Part shown: in pieces, positions 49,009-57,874 of the stretch
Position numbering within the stretch: the first letter of the stretch is position 1
Layout of the letters: each line of letters begins with the position of its first letter
Source of the DNA: an uncultured Negativibacillus sp.
Lineage (GTDB): Bacteria; Bacillota; Clostridia; Oscillospirales; Ruminococcaceae
Direction of reading: 5' to 3'
Length of the DNA: 57,946 bases
Assembly (NCBI RefSeq): GCF_944388365.1
Contig: NZ_CALXIN010000006.1
Span: forward strand, 1 to 57,946
Notes under the pieces: generated by a model
The model's input: the letters and a program-made list of their open reading frames with translations, nothing else
Database searches by the model: none
Told to the model about the DNA's origin: nothing
Program-made: the position numbers and the translations under genes

Positions 49009-49297
49009 GATCCTTTTCCAACCTCTCAAAAACAATGCGGTAACCGTCACAGCCGTAGTTGAGCGAACGGTTGACACGGCTGATGGTCGCTGTGCTGGCG
49101 CCTGTTTCTGCTACGATATCGCTGTATACCCGATGATCGTCCAGCATCTTGGCAACCAGAAGGCGCTGTGACAACGCTCTTAGCTCCGGCACAGTGCACA
49201 GGTCCTCAAAAAATTTGTAACATTCTTCCATCGTTTCCAGCTTTAGAATCGCCTGAAACAAAAGCTCGACGTTGAGTTCCTTGAGTTTTGAATTCAT
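48998..49297 (-). CDS. YerC/YecD family TrpR-like regulator
   Basis: A 99-residue protein of the YerC (TrpR-like superfamily) type. ELRALSQRLLVAKMLDDHRVYSDIVAETGASTATISRVNRSLNYG contains the helix-turn-helix with the family signature. YerC proteins are common in Firmicutes; their ligand and regulon are not well defined. The ATG at 49297 follows GGAGG at about 10 bases. The promoter upstream contains two direct TTAGTGT repeats that could be an autoregulatory site. It overlaps the downstream methyltransferase gene by 11 bases. Confidence 0.9.
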   Translation of the reverse strand: MNSKLKELNVELLFQAILKLETMEECYKFFEDLCTVPELRALSQRLLVAKMLDDHRVYSDIVAETGASTATISRVNRSLNYGCDGYRIVFERLEKDHEL

Positions 49298-49326
49298 TTT
49301 CCGATGTCCTCCTGCCTTATATATCG

Positions 49327-49361
49327 ACACTAATTTTAGCATTTTATAACACTAAAGTAAA
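49327..49361 (-). promoter_or_regulatory. yerC promoter with two TTAGTGT direct repeats
   Basis: On minus, TTTACT (49356-49361), 17 bases, TAAAAT (49333-49338). The repeat TTAGTGT occurs at 49355-49349, just after the -35 box, and at 49333-49327, at the end of the -10 box. The copies are exactly 22 bp apart. Confidence 0.5.
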
Positions 49362-49445
49362 GAATAAAGCCAGAGATTTTACAAAAGATAAAAAATTATT
49401 ATCATGTTAGCATGACTATGCTTTTGGTTTTTGTGCAGGTAGCAT

Positions 49446-49475
49446 AGAGGCCCTGGTTTTGTGCTCAGGGCCTCT
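49446..49475 (-). terminator. Hairpin after lysA
   Basis: AGAGGCCCTG and CAGGGCCTCT with a 10-base loop, 13 bases past the lysA stop. No U run follows on minus. Confidence 0.55.
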
Positions 49476-49487
49476 GTTTGCTGCTTT

Positions 49488-50786
49488 TTACAGATCGTTG
49501 CGGGTCAGATCTTCCAGACTCTCTCTGCGGACGATCACGCGGGATGCTCCGTCATGCACCATGACCACAGCCGGACGGCAGATGCGGTTATAGTTGGATG
49601 CCATCGAATAGTTGTAGGCACCGGTGGAAAGCACCGCTACAATGTCGCCGCTCTCCATCTTCTGTACCAGCATCTTTTCTCCCAGCAGATCGCCGCTCTC
49701 GCAGCATTTGCCCGCCAGAGTGACGGTCATCTCCTTTGGTTGTGCCGCTTTGTTGGCAACTACCGCCTCATATACCGACTGATACAGCGCATAGCGCGGG
49801 TTATCGGTCATGCCACCGTCCACCGCTGCATAGGTGCGGATATTCGGAATCTCCTTGATGGAGCCGGCGGTATACAGGGTGATGCCGGATGGACCGACAA
49901 TCGAACGTCCTGGTTCCAGCATCACAAAAGGCTGTGGGAATCCAAGGCGATGACAGCAGTCTTTCACCACTTCAGATACCTTTTCCATATAGCTGTCGTA
50001 GCGCAGTGCCTGATCCTCTTCGGTGTAGCAGATGCCAAAGCCGCCGCCAAGGTCGAGCTGTTCGATCACATGGCCTGTTTCCTCTTTGACCTGTGCCATC
50101 AGCTCAATCATGCGCTGTGCTGCCAGTTCAAACGGTTCCAGCTCAAAAATCTGGGAGCCGATGTGACAATGAACGCCCTTGAGCACAACATGCTTCATGG
50201 TCAGCGCCTGACGGATGATCTGCATCGCTTCGCCGTTTTCCAGTGCGACGCCGAACTTGCTGTCGATCTGGCCGGTGCGGACAAAATCATGGGTATGTGC
50301 ATCGACACCTGGCTTGATACGGAAGGCGATATTGACCGTTTTCTCCATCTGCTCTGCCATACGGTTTAAACGTACCAGCTCATATTCGTTGTCCACGATT
50401 ATCAGTCCGACACCGGTTTCCAGCGCATAGCGCAGCTCATGGTCGGTCTTGTTGTTGCCATGGAAGCAGATGCGTTCTGCCGGAAAGCCTGCCTGCAATG
50501 CGGTGTACAGCTCTCCTTCGGAAACGACATCCAGACCCATCTGTTCCTGGTCCATGATGCGGCAGATTTCCTTGCAGCAGAAAGCCTTGCTGGCGTAGCA
50601 GACCATTCCTCTGCCATCGTAGTAGCGTTCGATCGAATCGCGGTAGCTGCGGCAGGCTGCACGGATACCGTCCTCGTCCATCACATAAAGTGGTGTGCCA
50701 TACTGGGCTGCCAGCTCTACGGTGTCACAGCCGCCGATGGTCAGATGTCCCTGCTGATTGACACCCAGACGCTCGGATTGTTTCAT
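49488..50786 (-). CDS. lysA: Diaminopimelate decarboxylase
   Basis: LysA makes L-lysine by decarboxylating meso-diaminopimelate with pyridoxal phosphate. The 432 residues show the PLP-lysine block GMVCYASKAFCCKEI, FRIKPGVDAHTHDFVRTGQIDSKFG, HCHIGSQIFELEPF, LDLGGGFGICY and VLLEPGRSIVG-like sequence (VMLEPGRSIVG), plus LAGKCCESGDLLGEK near the end. It lies 51 bases downstream of engB and may be read from the lon-engB transcript. A lysine source fits the lysine-type MurE at 32787-34310. Confidence 0.93.
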   Translation of the reverse strand: MKQSERLGVNQQGHLTIGGCDTVELAAQYGTPLYVMDEDGIRAACRSYRDSIERYYDGRGMVCYASKAFCCKEICRIMDQEQMGLDVVSEGELYTALQAGFPAERICFHGNNKTDHELRYALETGVGLIIVDNEYELVRLNRMAEQMEKTVNIAFRIKPGVDAHTHDFVRTGQIDSKFGVALENGEAMQIIRQALTMKHVVLKGVHCHIGSQIFELEPFELAAQRMIELMAQVKEETGHVIEQLDLGGGFGICYTEEDQALRYDSYMEKVSEVVKDCCHRLGFPQPFVMLEPGRSIVGPSGITLYTAGSIKEIPNIRTYAAVDGGMTDNPRYALYQSVYEAVVANKAAQPKEMTVTLAGKCCESGDLLGEKMLVQKMESGDIVAVLSTGAYNYSMASNYNRICRPAVVMVHDGASRVIVRRESLEDLTRNDL

Positions 50787-50837
50787 TACACATCTTCCTC
50801 TCTGTTTTATCCTCTATTTTTCATGCTCTCCCGATAG

Positions 50838-51452
50838 TTAGAGGGCATTTTCTTCATCCTCGTTCTGTGCTTCCTGCGCAATTTCCTCAATGATTTCGCG
50901 CAGCTGTTCTACACCGTCTCCCTTGACAGCGGAAAACGGCACCATATGGATTTGGTCAGCACAGGGAAGTTCGGTCTGCAGTGCAGCCAGACGTTCCGCC
51001 TGCTGTTTTGCAGAGAGCTTGTCCTTTTTGGTCAGTACCACGACAAAGGGCAGCTCGTTTTCAATCAAAAAGTCGATCATCATCAAATCGTCCTTGGTGG
51101 GCGCATGGCGCATGTCGATCAGCTGGAACACCAGCCCGATGCGGCGGTCAGAATTGAAATAGGTTTCGATCAGGTCCGCCCAGCGCTTCTTTTCTCCCTG
51201 CGATACCTTGGCATAGCCGTAGCCTGGCAGGTCGGCAAAGCGCACATTCTCCAAGCGGAAAAAGTTGATGGTCGCCGTTTTGCCTGGGACAGCGCTGACG
51301 CGAGCCAACGTCTTGCGGTTGAAAATCTTGTTAATCAGGCTGGACTTGCCGACATTGGAGCGGCCTGCAAAGGCAATCTCCACCAGATCGGAGGCAAACA
51401 GCTGGTCTGCCCGTCCAAAGGAGGTTTCAAAAACGACGTTATGGTAGTTCAT
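50838..51452 (-). CDS. engB: Ribosome biogenesis GTPase EngB/YsxC
   Basis: An essential small GTPase that binds the large ribosomal subunit during late assembly. The 204-residue protein has G1 AFAGRSNVGKSSLI, G2 at VPGKTATINFF, G3 ADLPGYGYAKV, G4 VVLTKKDKL and G5 VPFSAVKGDG. The usual position is directly after lon, as here (gap 34 bases), so the pair is co-transcribed. The ATG at 51452 follows AAAGGA. It is followed on the same strand by lysA. Confidence 0.95.
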   Translation of the reverse strand: MNYHNVVFETSFGRADQLFASDLVEIAFAGRSNVGKSSLINKIFNRKTLARVSAVPGKTATINFFRLENVRFADLPGYGYAKVSQGEKKRWADLIETYFNSDRRIGLVFQLIDMRHAPTKDDLMMIDFLIENELPFVVVLTKKDKLSAKQQAERLAALQTELPCADQIHMVPFSAVKGDGVEQLREIIEEIAQEAQNEDEENAL

Positions 51453-51486
51453 GGGTGCCGTTTCCTTTCTGTCGTACATGGATCGT

Positions 51487-53931
51487 TTATGCGTTCAGAC
51501 GCGGTTTTGGTGCAGAAACCTTGTTCACCACCGAAACAGCCTCTTCTTTGACCGGAGGAGTTTTGTCCGGTGTACACAGCGGCAGCACCGGCACCAGCGC
51601 CTTTTCCAGTACAGCGCTGATCTCTTTGACCGGTACGAAGGTCACATTCTCCTTGACCACCGGATCGACCTCATACAGGTCCGGCTCATTGGCCTTTGGA
51701 ATGATGACCGTCTTGATGCCGTTGCGGTAAGCTGCCATTGTCTTTTCCTTGAGACCGCCGATCGGCAGAACTCGTCCGCGCAGGGTGATTTCACCGGTCA
51801 TTGCTACATCGTGGCGCACCGGAATACCGCTGAGAGCGGATACCAGTGCAGTGGTGATGGTCACACCAGCCGATGGGCCGTCCTTTGGAACTGCGCCCTC
51901 TGGAAAATGAATGTGAATATCCTTGTTGGTATAGAAATCCTTGTCGATGCCATAGTTCTGGCACAGGCCGCGCACACAGGTGATGGCTGCCTTGGCAGAC
52001 TCCTTCATAACGTCGCCCAGCGAGCCGGTCAGCTCGAGCTTGCCGCTGCCGTCGGTGACAGCGACCTCCGCCTGCAGAATCTCTCCGCCTACTGCGGTCC
52101 ACGCCAGACCGTTGACGACGCCGACCAGATCTTCCTTCTCCAGATCGTCGTCCTTAAACTTCTGCGGGCCCAGCAGCGATTCCAGCATCTTGGAGCTGAT
52201 ATAGCAGCTCTTTTTCTCGCCTGCAACAATCATCTTGGCGCTCTTGCGGCACAGCGAAGCAATTTCACGCTCGAGGGTACGCACGCCAGCCTCACGGACA
52301 TAGTGGTCGATCAGCGAATAAACCGCATCATCATAGAAGCGGCAGGTGCGTCCATTCAAGCCATGGCGTTTGACCTGCTTTGGAACGAGGTGACGTTTTG
52401 CAATCTGGAACTTTTCCTCGCGGGTATAGCTGGACAGCTCGATAATTTCCATACGGTCATACAGCGGGCCAGGGATGCCGGACGGATCGTTAGCGGTTGC
52501 AAAGAACAGGACATTGCTCAAGTCCAGTGGAATCTCCAGATAATGGTCGCGGAAGGCAAAGTTTTGCTCCGAGTCAAGCACCTCCAGCAGCGCCGAGGAC
52601 GGATCGCCCTTGTAATCGCTGCCCAGCTTGTCGATTTCATCCAGCAGCATCAGCGGGTTCATGCTGTCTGCCTGTTTGATGGCGGACACAATGCGGCCAG
52701 GCATTGCACCGATATAGGTCTTGCGGTGACCGCGGATGTCTGCTTCATCGCGCACGCCGCCCAGACTCATGCGGACATAGTTTCTGCCCATGGCAGCGGC
52801 GATAGATTTTGCAATCGAGGTTTTGCCGACACCTGGAGGGCCTACCAGACAGATGATCTGGCCCTTGATGTTCGGTTCGAGCTTGCGCACTGCCAGAATT
52901 TCCAGAATACGCTCTTTGACCTTCTGCAGACCGTAATGGTCGGCATCCAGTTTTTCCTTGGCAGCGTTGACATCCAGCTTGTCCTCGGTCATCTTGTTCC
53001 ACGGCAGCGAAAAGACGGTGTCCAGATAGTTGCGGGAGACCATTGCTTCCTGGCTGTTGTACATCATCTTGGAGAGCTTATTGATCTCCTCGGTCAGTTT
53101 TTTCTCGGTCTCCTCGTCAGGGTGAATCTCCTTGAGCTTCTGACGATACTTTTCAATCTCGTTGTCGCTGTCCTCGTCGTCGCCCAATTCGGCATGGATA
53201 GCCTTGAGCTGTTCACGCAGGTAGTATTCCTTCTGGTTGCGGTCGACCTGCTCTTTGACGCGCTCGGCAATGCTGCGCTCGATCGAAAGAATCTCATTTT
53301 CGCGGCGCAGCAGCGTGCTCAGCAATTCCAGACGCTTGCGGATGCTGGATTCCTCCAGAATCATCTGCTTGTCCTCAATCGAGAAGCCCAGATTCTGCGC
53401 CAGATATTCGCTGACATAAACCGGATCTTCTGCACCGATGATATTGACCACCAAATCCTTTGGCATCTTTGGTGCATAGTAGCAGTATTCCTCAAACAGG
53501 TCCTTGACCACCCGCAGATACGCGTCGATGGTCATCTGCTTGCCTTCCTCCACAGGGTTCATCGGAAGTTCCTCGCACATTACCTCGTAGAACGGGTCGT
53601 CGCCGATGAGCTCGCACATCCGCGCACGGTAGACACCCTCCACGACAACGCGGACAACCTCGCCCTGTGCTTTGAGAATCTGTTTAACCTTGGCGACCAC
53701 ACCGACGGTGTACAGATCGTCTTTGGTCGGATTTTCCACTCTGCTGCTTTTCTGGGTCATCAGAAAAATGCGCTGATTGCCCTGCATGGCGCGATTGAGC
53801 GCCAGGATGGATTTCTGGCGTGCTACATCAAAGTGCAGCACCATCTTTGGAAACATGACCAGCCCACGGATGGCGATTGCCGGCAGGCGCAGGGTCTGAA
53901 CGTGAGTTACCTGAATCTGTTCTTGGGTCAT
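51487..53931 (-). CDS. lon: ATP-dependent Lon protease
   Basis: Lon degrades misfolded and regulatory proteins. The 814 residues follow the standard order. The N-terminal LAN domain ([23 protein letters not shown]) runs to about residue 200, then a helical linker. The AAA+ module has Walker [17 protein letters not shown] and Walker [13 protein letters not shown]. The protease domain has catalytic Ser in [11 protein letters not shown] and Lys in [10 protein letters not shown]. The C-terminal tail after about residue 790 ([18 protein letters not shown]) is short and disordered. It has its own promoter, overlapped by an inverted repeat (54089-54128). Confidence 0.97.
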   Translation of the reverse strand: MTQEQIQVTHVQTLRLPAIAIRGLVMFPKMVLHFDVARQKSILALNRAMQGNQRIFLMTQKSSRVENPTKDDLYTVGVVAKVKQILKAQGEVVRVVVEGVYRARMCELIGDDPFYEVMCEELPMNPVEEGKQMTIDAYLRVVKDLFEEYCYYAPKMPKDLVVNIIGAEDPVYVSEYLAQNLGFSIEDKQMILEESSIRKRLELLSTLLRRENEILSIERSIAERVKEQVDRNQKEYYLREQLKAIHAELGDDEDSDNEIEKYRQKLKEIHPDEETEKKLTEEINKLSKMMYNSQEAMVSRNYLDTVFSLPWNKMTEDKLDVNAAKEKLDADHYGLQKVKERILEILAVRKLEPNIKGQIICLVGPPGVGKTSIAKSIAAAMGRNYVRMSLGGVRDEADIRGHRKTYIGAMPGRIVSAIKQADSMNPLMLLDEIDKLGSDYKGDPSSALLEVLDSEQNFAFRDHYLEIPLDLSNVLFFATANDPSGIPGPLYDRMEIIELSSYTREEKFQIAKRHLVPKQVKRHGLNGRTCRFYDDAVYSLIDHYVREAGVRTLEREIASLCRKSAKMIVAGEKKSCYISSKMLESLLGPQKFKDDDLEKEDLVGVVNGLAWTAVGGEILQAEVAVTDGSGKLELTGSLGDVMKESAKAAITCVRGLCQNYGIDKDFYTNKDIHIHFPEGAVPKDGPSAGVTITTALVSALSGIPVRHDVAMTGEITLRGRVLPIGGLKEKTMAAYRNGIKTVIIPKANEPDLYEVDPVVKENVTFVPVKEISAVLEKALVPVLPLCTPDKTPPVKEEAVSVVNKVSAPKPRLNA

Positions 53932-54080
53932 TCCTAATCACCTTTCCTTTTTCCGGCGGGAAAAAGCCGCCGTTTCTAAAGATACATCTATCTGAAAATG
54001 ATGTTGTTTTCCTCTTTCGGAAGTCTCCCTCTCCCCAGGGATGCCTCCATATCCAACAAATAAAACTGTCTGGTCATTTC

Positions 54081-54109
54081 ATTATATAGCAAAGGAACGT
54101 CCCTGTAAA
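54081..54109 (-). promoter_or_regulatory. Promoter of lon-engB
   Basis: On minus, TTTACA (54104-54109), 17 bases, TATAAT (54081-54086). The -35 box lies in the loop of the inverted repeat 54089-54128 and the spacer contains one of its arms. Confidence 0.75.
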
Positions 54110-54128
54110 GCAGTGGACGTTCCTTTGC
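54089..54128. promoter_or_regulatory. 14-bp inverted repeat overlapping lon promoter and clpX 3' end
   Basis: GCAAAGGAACGTCC (54089-54102) and GGACGTTCCTTTGC (54115-54128) are perfectly complementary with a 12-base loop. It starts 20 bases past the clpX stop. On minus it is not followed by a U run, so it may be a transcription-factor operator rather than, or as well as, a terminator. Confidence 0.6.
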
Positions 54129-54148
54129 AAAAAAAGTATGTTTCCGGT

Positions 54149-55480
54149 TTAAGCAAATGTCTTGCGGCCTTTGTGGGATTTTTCCTTGTCCGGAGAGACT
54201 GGAATCATCATGCGCACCGGCTTTTTGAGCGGGTCATGTTCATAGACAAAGGACTTTTTGTCCTCCACGCTCTGTTTGGTGACCAGAATGCGGCTGATGG
54301 TGGTGTCGGACGGAGATTCAAACATCACGCCGTCCAGTACTTCCTCCATGATGGCACGCAGACCACGGGCGCCGGTTTTACGCTCGATGGCGCGCTCTGC
54401 GATTGCCTCCAGTGCTTCCTTCTCAAAGTCGATGGTCACACCCTCCAGCTCAAACAGCTTTTTGTACTGTTTGACCAGCGAGTTTTTCGGCTCGGTCAGG
54501 ATGCGGACCAGTGTTTCCTTGTCCAGAGCGGTCAGGGTAGCGATGATTGGCAGACGGCCAACCAGCTCCGGAATCAGGCCAAATTTGACCAGGTCCTGTG
54601 GGGTAATCTGAGAGAGCAGCACATCCTGCTCCAACAGGGTTTTATCCTGAATCTGTGCGCCGAAGCCCAGCGAGGACTTGGCAACACGGCTCTCGATCGC
54701 TTTCTGGATGCCATCGAAGGCACCGCCGCAGATAAAGAGGATCTTGGAGGTGTCGATCTGCAAAAACTCCTGGTTCGGATGTTTTCTGCCACCGTTCGGT
54801 GGAACGTTGGCGATGGTTCCCTCCACGATTTTTAAGAGTGCCTGCTGTACACCTTCGCCGCTGACATCACGGGTGATCGAGGTGTTCTCCGATTTACGGC
54901 CGATCTTGTCGATCTCATCGACGTAGATAATGCCGGTCTCGGCGCGCTCGATGTCCCAGTCCGCTGCCTGAATCAGACGAAGCAGGATGTTTTCAACGTC
55001 CTCACCAACATAGCCTGCTTCGGTCAGGGTGGTAGCATCAGCGATGGCAAACGGAACATTCATCGTCTTTGCCAGCGTCTGTGCCAGCATGGTTTTACCG
55101 ACGCCGGTCGGACCAACCAGCAGAACGTTGCTCTTGGTGATCTCGACACTGTCATCGTTGTCCTTCAAAAATATTCTCTTGTAATGGTTATAGATTGCAA
55201 CACTCAGCGCACGCTTGGCACGTTCCTGTCCGATGACATATTCGTCCAATACGCGCTTAATGTCCTGCGGCTTTGGCATCGGCATGGTTTCGGCTGCCGA
55301 TGCTGCCTTTTTGGGTTTGGAGCGCTCGCTGGAACGGGTTTCTCCGTCCAGCACCTCCTGGCACAGCTCGATGCACTCGTTGCAGATGCATACCCCTGGG
55401 CCTGCGATCATGCGCTCTACCTCGTCCTGGTATTTTCCACAGAACGAGCATCTTAACATCTTATCATCATTCTTTGGCAT
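54149..55480 (-). CDS. clpX: ATP-dependent Clp protease ATP-binding subunit ClpX
   Basis: ClpX unfolds tagged substrates and feeds them to ClpP. The 443 residues begin with the zinc-binding domain [32 protein letters not shown] (four Cys). An acidic/basic linker follows, then the AAA+ module: Walker [19 protein letters not shown], Walker [11 protein letters not shown], sensor and pore region [23 protein letters not shown], and the ClpP-contacting loop around SLGFGA. It begins 17 bases after clpP, so clpP-clpX form an operon. Confidence 0.97.
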   Translation of the reverse strand: MPKNDDKMLRCSFCGKYQDEVERMIAGPGVCICNECIELCQEVLDGETRSSERSKPKKAASAAETMPMPKPQDIKRVLDEYVIGQERAKRALSVAIYNHYKRIFLKDNDDSVEITKSNVLLVGPTGVGKTMLAQTLAKTMNVPFAIADATTLTEAGYVGEDVENILLRLIQAADWDIERAETGIIYVDEIDKIGRKSENTSITRDVSGEGVQQALLKIVEGTIANVPPNGGRKHPNQEFLQIDTSKILFICGGAFDGIQKAIESRVAKSSLGFGAQIQDKTLLEQDVLLSQITPQDLVKFGLIPELVGRLPIIATLTALDKETLVRILTEPKNSLVKQYKKLFELEGVTIDFEKEALEAIAERAIERKTGARGLRAIMEEVLDGVMFESPSDTTISRILVTKQSVEDKKSFVYEHDPLKKPVRMMIPVSPDKEKSHKGRKTFA

Positions 55481-55497
55481 GGAACAAACACCAATCC

Positions 55498-56079
55498 TTA
55501 CCGTTTATCAATAATTTTGTCCACCAGTCCGTATTCCAGTGCCTGCTGTGCGGTCATAAAGTTGTCACGCTCGGTGTCGCGCTCGATGACCTCCAGCGGC
55601 TGACCGGTTGCTTCGGAAAGCATCTGATTGAGGCGTTTCTTGGTATCCAGAATCCATTCGGTGTGGATGCGCATATCGGTCGCCTGACCCTGTGCGCCGC
55701 CGGATGGCTGATGAATCATGATGGTGGAATTTGGCAGGGCAAGACGTTTGCCCTTGGTGCCTGCGGAGAGCAGGAATGCGCCCATCGAAGCTGCCATACC
55801 CATGCAGATGGTGGAAACATCACACTTGATATACTTGATGGTATCATAGATGGCAAGACCGGCTGTGACCGAACCGCCCGGGCTGTTGATGTACAGGCTG
55901 ATGTCTTTGTCCGGGTCCTGACCTTCCAGGTACAGAAGCTGTGCGACAACCAGGCTGGCGGTGGTATCGTTGACCTCATCACAGAGCATGATGATACGGT
56001 CGTTGAGCAGGCGGGAGAAAATATCGTAGGAACGTTCTCCGCGATTGGTCTGTTCTACTACATAAGGTACTAATGCCAT
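55498..56079 (-). CDS. clpP: ATP-dependent Clp protease proteolytic subunit ClpP
   Basis: ClpP forms the tetradecameric protease barrel. The 193 residues show the catalytic Ser in [16 protein letters not shown] and His in [12 protein letters not shown], with Asp in the usual position near GLVDK-adjacent sequence ([10 protein letters not shown] is the Asp region). It is of normal length with no insertion and has a short N-terminal propeptide-like stretch. AGGGAGG lies before the ATG. It follows tig after 300 bases that include a terminator and an inverted-repeat leader. Confidence 0.97.
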   Translation of the reverse strand: MALVPYVVEQTNRGERSYDIFSRLLNDRIIMLCDEVNDTTASLVVAQLLYLEGQDPDKDISLYINSPGGSVTAGLAIYDTIKYIKCDVSTICMGMAASMGAFLLSAGTKGKRLALPNSTIMIHQPSGGAQGQATDMRIHTEWILDTKKRLNQMLSEATGQPLEVIERDTERDNFMTAQQALEYGLVDKIIDKR

Positions 56080-56170
56080 TTGACAAAACCTCCCTTTCTT
56101 TCATCAAAACAAAATCGGTTTGTCACGGGCGGGTGTGGACCGGCCCTTTGATTTTTCTGTATAAAAACTT

Positions 56171-56221
56171 ACCAGATGTATCCTTGCCGGAGTCACTCTC
56201 TTTTAATCGCCGACATCTGGT
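56171..56221 (-). promoter_or_regulatory. Inverted repeat in clpP leader
   Basis: On minus, ACCAGATGT (56221-56213) can pair with ACATCTGGT (56179-56171), closing a 33-base apical region; the element lies about 90-140 bases before clpP. I recognise no known CtsR, CIRCE or riboswitch motif in it. Confidence 0.45.
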
Positions 56222-56244
56222 TTTTTTATCCTTTGACAGCACGC

Positions 56245-56277
56245 AAAAAATGCGGCCGGCTATTCCTGCCGGCCGCA
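56245..56277 (-). terminator. Terminator of tig
   Basis: On minus, TGCGGCCGGC and GCCGGCCGCA form a 10-bp GC stem followed by six U residues. It stands 103 bases past the tig stop. Confidence 0.85.
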
Positions 56278-56379
56278 AACGGCTGTTTCTAAACGTCTTT
56301 CATTATACACGAAACGGTACGACAGTTCTTGTATAATCTATGAACGTTTTTTAAAAATCAAACCTGTTTTGAGGCAAAA

Positions 56380-57744
56380 TTATTCTTCTTCGGAAGCTGC
56401 TTCCTCAGTTGCTTCGCCTTCGGCTTTTTTCTTGGACTTGGAAGCGGTCTTTTTGATCTTCTTCTCGGTAACGTCAGCAGAATCTCTTACCAGGTCGATT
56501 GCCTTGTTAACGGTAACGTCCTTGATAACCTCTTTCTCTGGCAGAACACCTTTGACCTTCTGTGCGTCGATGCCGTAGTTCTTAGCGATCTTCTCGTACT
56601 CAGCCTCGATGTCCTCTGGGGTAGCAGTCAGGTTTTCAACCTCAGCGATCTTCTCCAGTGCCAGTCTGATCTTTACCTGTCTCTCAGCGGACTCTTTGAA
56701 GGTCTCGCGGAAGGATTCCATAGTGGAACCGGTGTAGTGCAGGTACAGGTCGAGGTTCATGCCCTGGGACTGCAGACGATAGGTGAAGTCGTTAACCATC
56801 TCGTTGATCTTGTTCTCGAACATGCACTCTGGAATTTCGCCTTCCATGTTCTCGATAACGGTGGTGATCAGGCTGTTTTCCATGTCAACCTGTGCTTTTT
56901 TGTCTGCTTCCTTCTGGAGTCTTTCTTTAACGTCTTTTTTCAGCTCATCCAGAGTATCGAACTCGCTGACGTCTTTTGCAAACTCATCGTCCAGTGCTGG
57001 CAGTTCTTTTTCCTGGATGGTGTTGAGTTTTACTTTAAAGACAACCGGCTGACCTTTGAGGTCCTCTGCATGGTAATCTTCTGGGAAGGTAACGTTTACA
57101 TCGAACTCGTCGCCGGTGTTGTGGCCAACAACCTGCTCCTCAAAGCCAGGGATGAACTGACCGGAACCGAGAACCAGTGGGAAGTTTTCGCCTTTGCCGC
57201 CTTCGAATGCAACGCCCTCTTTGAAGCCTTCAAAGTCGATGACAGCGGTATCGCCGTTCTTTGCAGCTCTGCTGTCGATGGTAGTCATGCGAGCGTTTCT
57301 CTCTCTCATTCTTTCCAGCTCAGCTTTTACATCAGCAGCCATGATGGACTCGATGTTCTTTTCAGCTTTGATGCCTTTGTAGTTCTTAACGGTAACGTCT
57401 GGTTTTACGGTAACAGTTGCTTTGAAGCTGAAGCCTTTGCCCTGCTCTACGGTCAGATCAGAAACGTTTGCACGGTCAACTGGCTCGATATTTGCCTCTG
57501 CAACAGCTGCTTCGTAAGCAGATGGGTAAACCATGTTGATAGCATCGTCGTAGAAGAACTCTTTGCCGTACATTTTTTCGATCATTGCTTTTGGAGCTTT
57601 ACCTTTGCGGAAGCCTGGCAGAGCAATGGATTTTACTTTCTTTTTATACGCTTTGTTCAGCGCATCCTGGAACTGCTCCTCGCTGACGTTGATCATCAGC
57701 TCTACGGTGTTGTGTTCAAGTTTGTTTACAGAAGTCAAACTCAT
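56380..57744 (-). CDS. tig: Trigger factor (ribosome-associated chaperone)
   Basis: Trigger factor binds the ribosome exit tunnel and shields nascent chains. The 454-residue product has the N-terminal ribosome-binding domain with the signature GFRKGKAPKAMIEKMYG (FRK motif), a PPIase domain (GDTAVIDFEGFKEGVAFEGGKGENFPLVLGSGQFIPGFEEQVVG) and a helical C-terminal domain with a Lys/Glu/Ala-rich tail (KKTASKSKKKAEGEATEEAASEEE in parts). AAAGGAA precedes the ATG. A structured-looking leader (57789-57874) lies upstream. First gene in the order tig-clpP-clpX-lon. Confidence 0.97.
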   Translation of the reverse strand: MSLTSVNKLEHNTVELMINVSEEQFQDALNKAYKKKVKSIALPGFRKGKAPKAMIEKMYGKEFFYDDAINMVYPSAYEAAVAEANIEPVDRANVSDLTVEQGKGFSFKATVTVKPDVTVKNYKGIKAEKNIESIMAADVKAELERMRERNARMTTIDSRAAKNGDTAVIDFEGFKEGVAFEGGKGENFPLVLGSGQFIPGFEEQVVGHNTGDEFDVNVTFPEDYHAEDLKGQPVVFKVKLNTIQEKELPALDDEFAKDVSEFDTLDELKKDVKERLQKEADKKAQVDMENSLITTVIENMEGEIPECMFENKINEMVNDFTYRLQSQGMNLDLYLHYTGSTMESFRETFKESAERQVKIRLALEKIAEVENLTATPEDIEAEYEKIAKNYGIDAQKVKGVLPEKEVIKDVTVNKAIDLVRDSADVTEKKIKKTASKSKKKAEGEATEEAASEEE

Positions 57745-57788
57745 TTTATTTACATTCCTTTCTTTTTTTGTGCCGAGTCAGAACAGGT

Positions 57789-57874
57789 GATTGTCCCATC
57801 GCCGACTGCAAAGGGTCCCCTTACACCGAGACCGTCAAACGATCTGAAGACCCAGGCGATATGTTCAGACAATC
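57789..57874 (-). promoter_or_regulatory. Structured leader upstream of tig
   Basis: Three nested pairs are seen: GATTGTC (57789-57795) with GACAATC (57868-57874), ATCGCC (57798-57803) with GGCGAT (57855-57860), and GGGTC (57813-57817) with GACCC (57849-57853). They would form one long irregular hairpin, 45 bases before the tig start. The sequence does not match 6S, SRP or tmRNA motifs I know. Confidence 0.5.

Noticed and set aside
51451-53937. 828-codon plus-strand open frame opposite lon
   Set aside because: Lon is unambiguous on minus; the opposite frame is a shadow.
56080-56380. CtsR or CIRCE heat-shock operator before clpP
   Set aside because: No GGTCAAA direct repeat and no TTAGCACTC-N9-GAGTGCTAA could be found.
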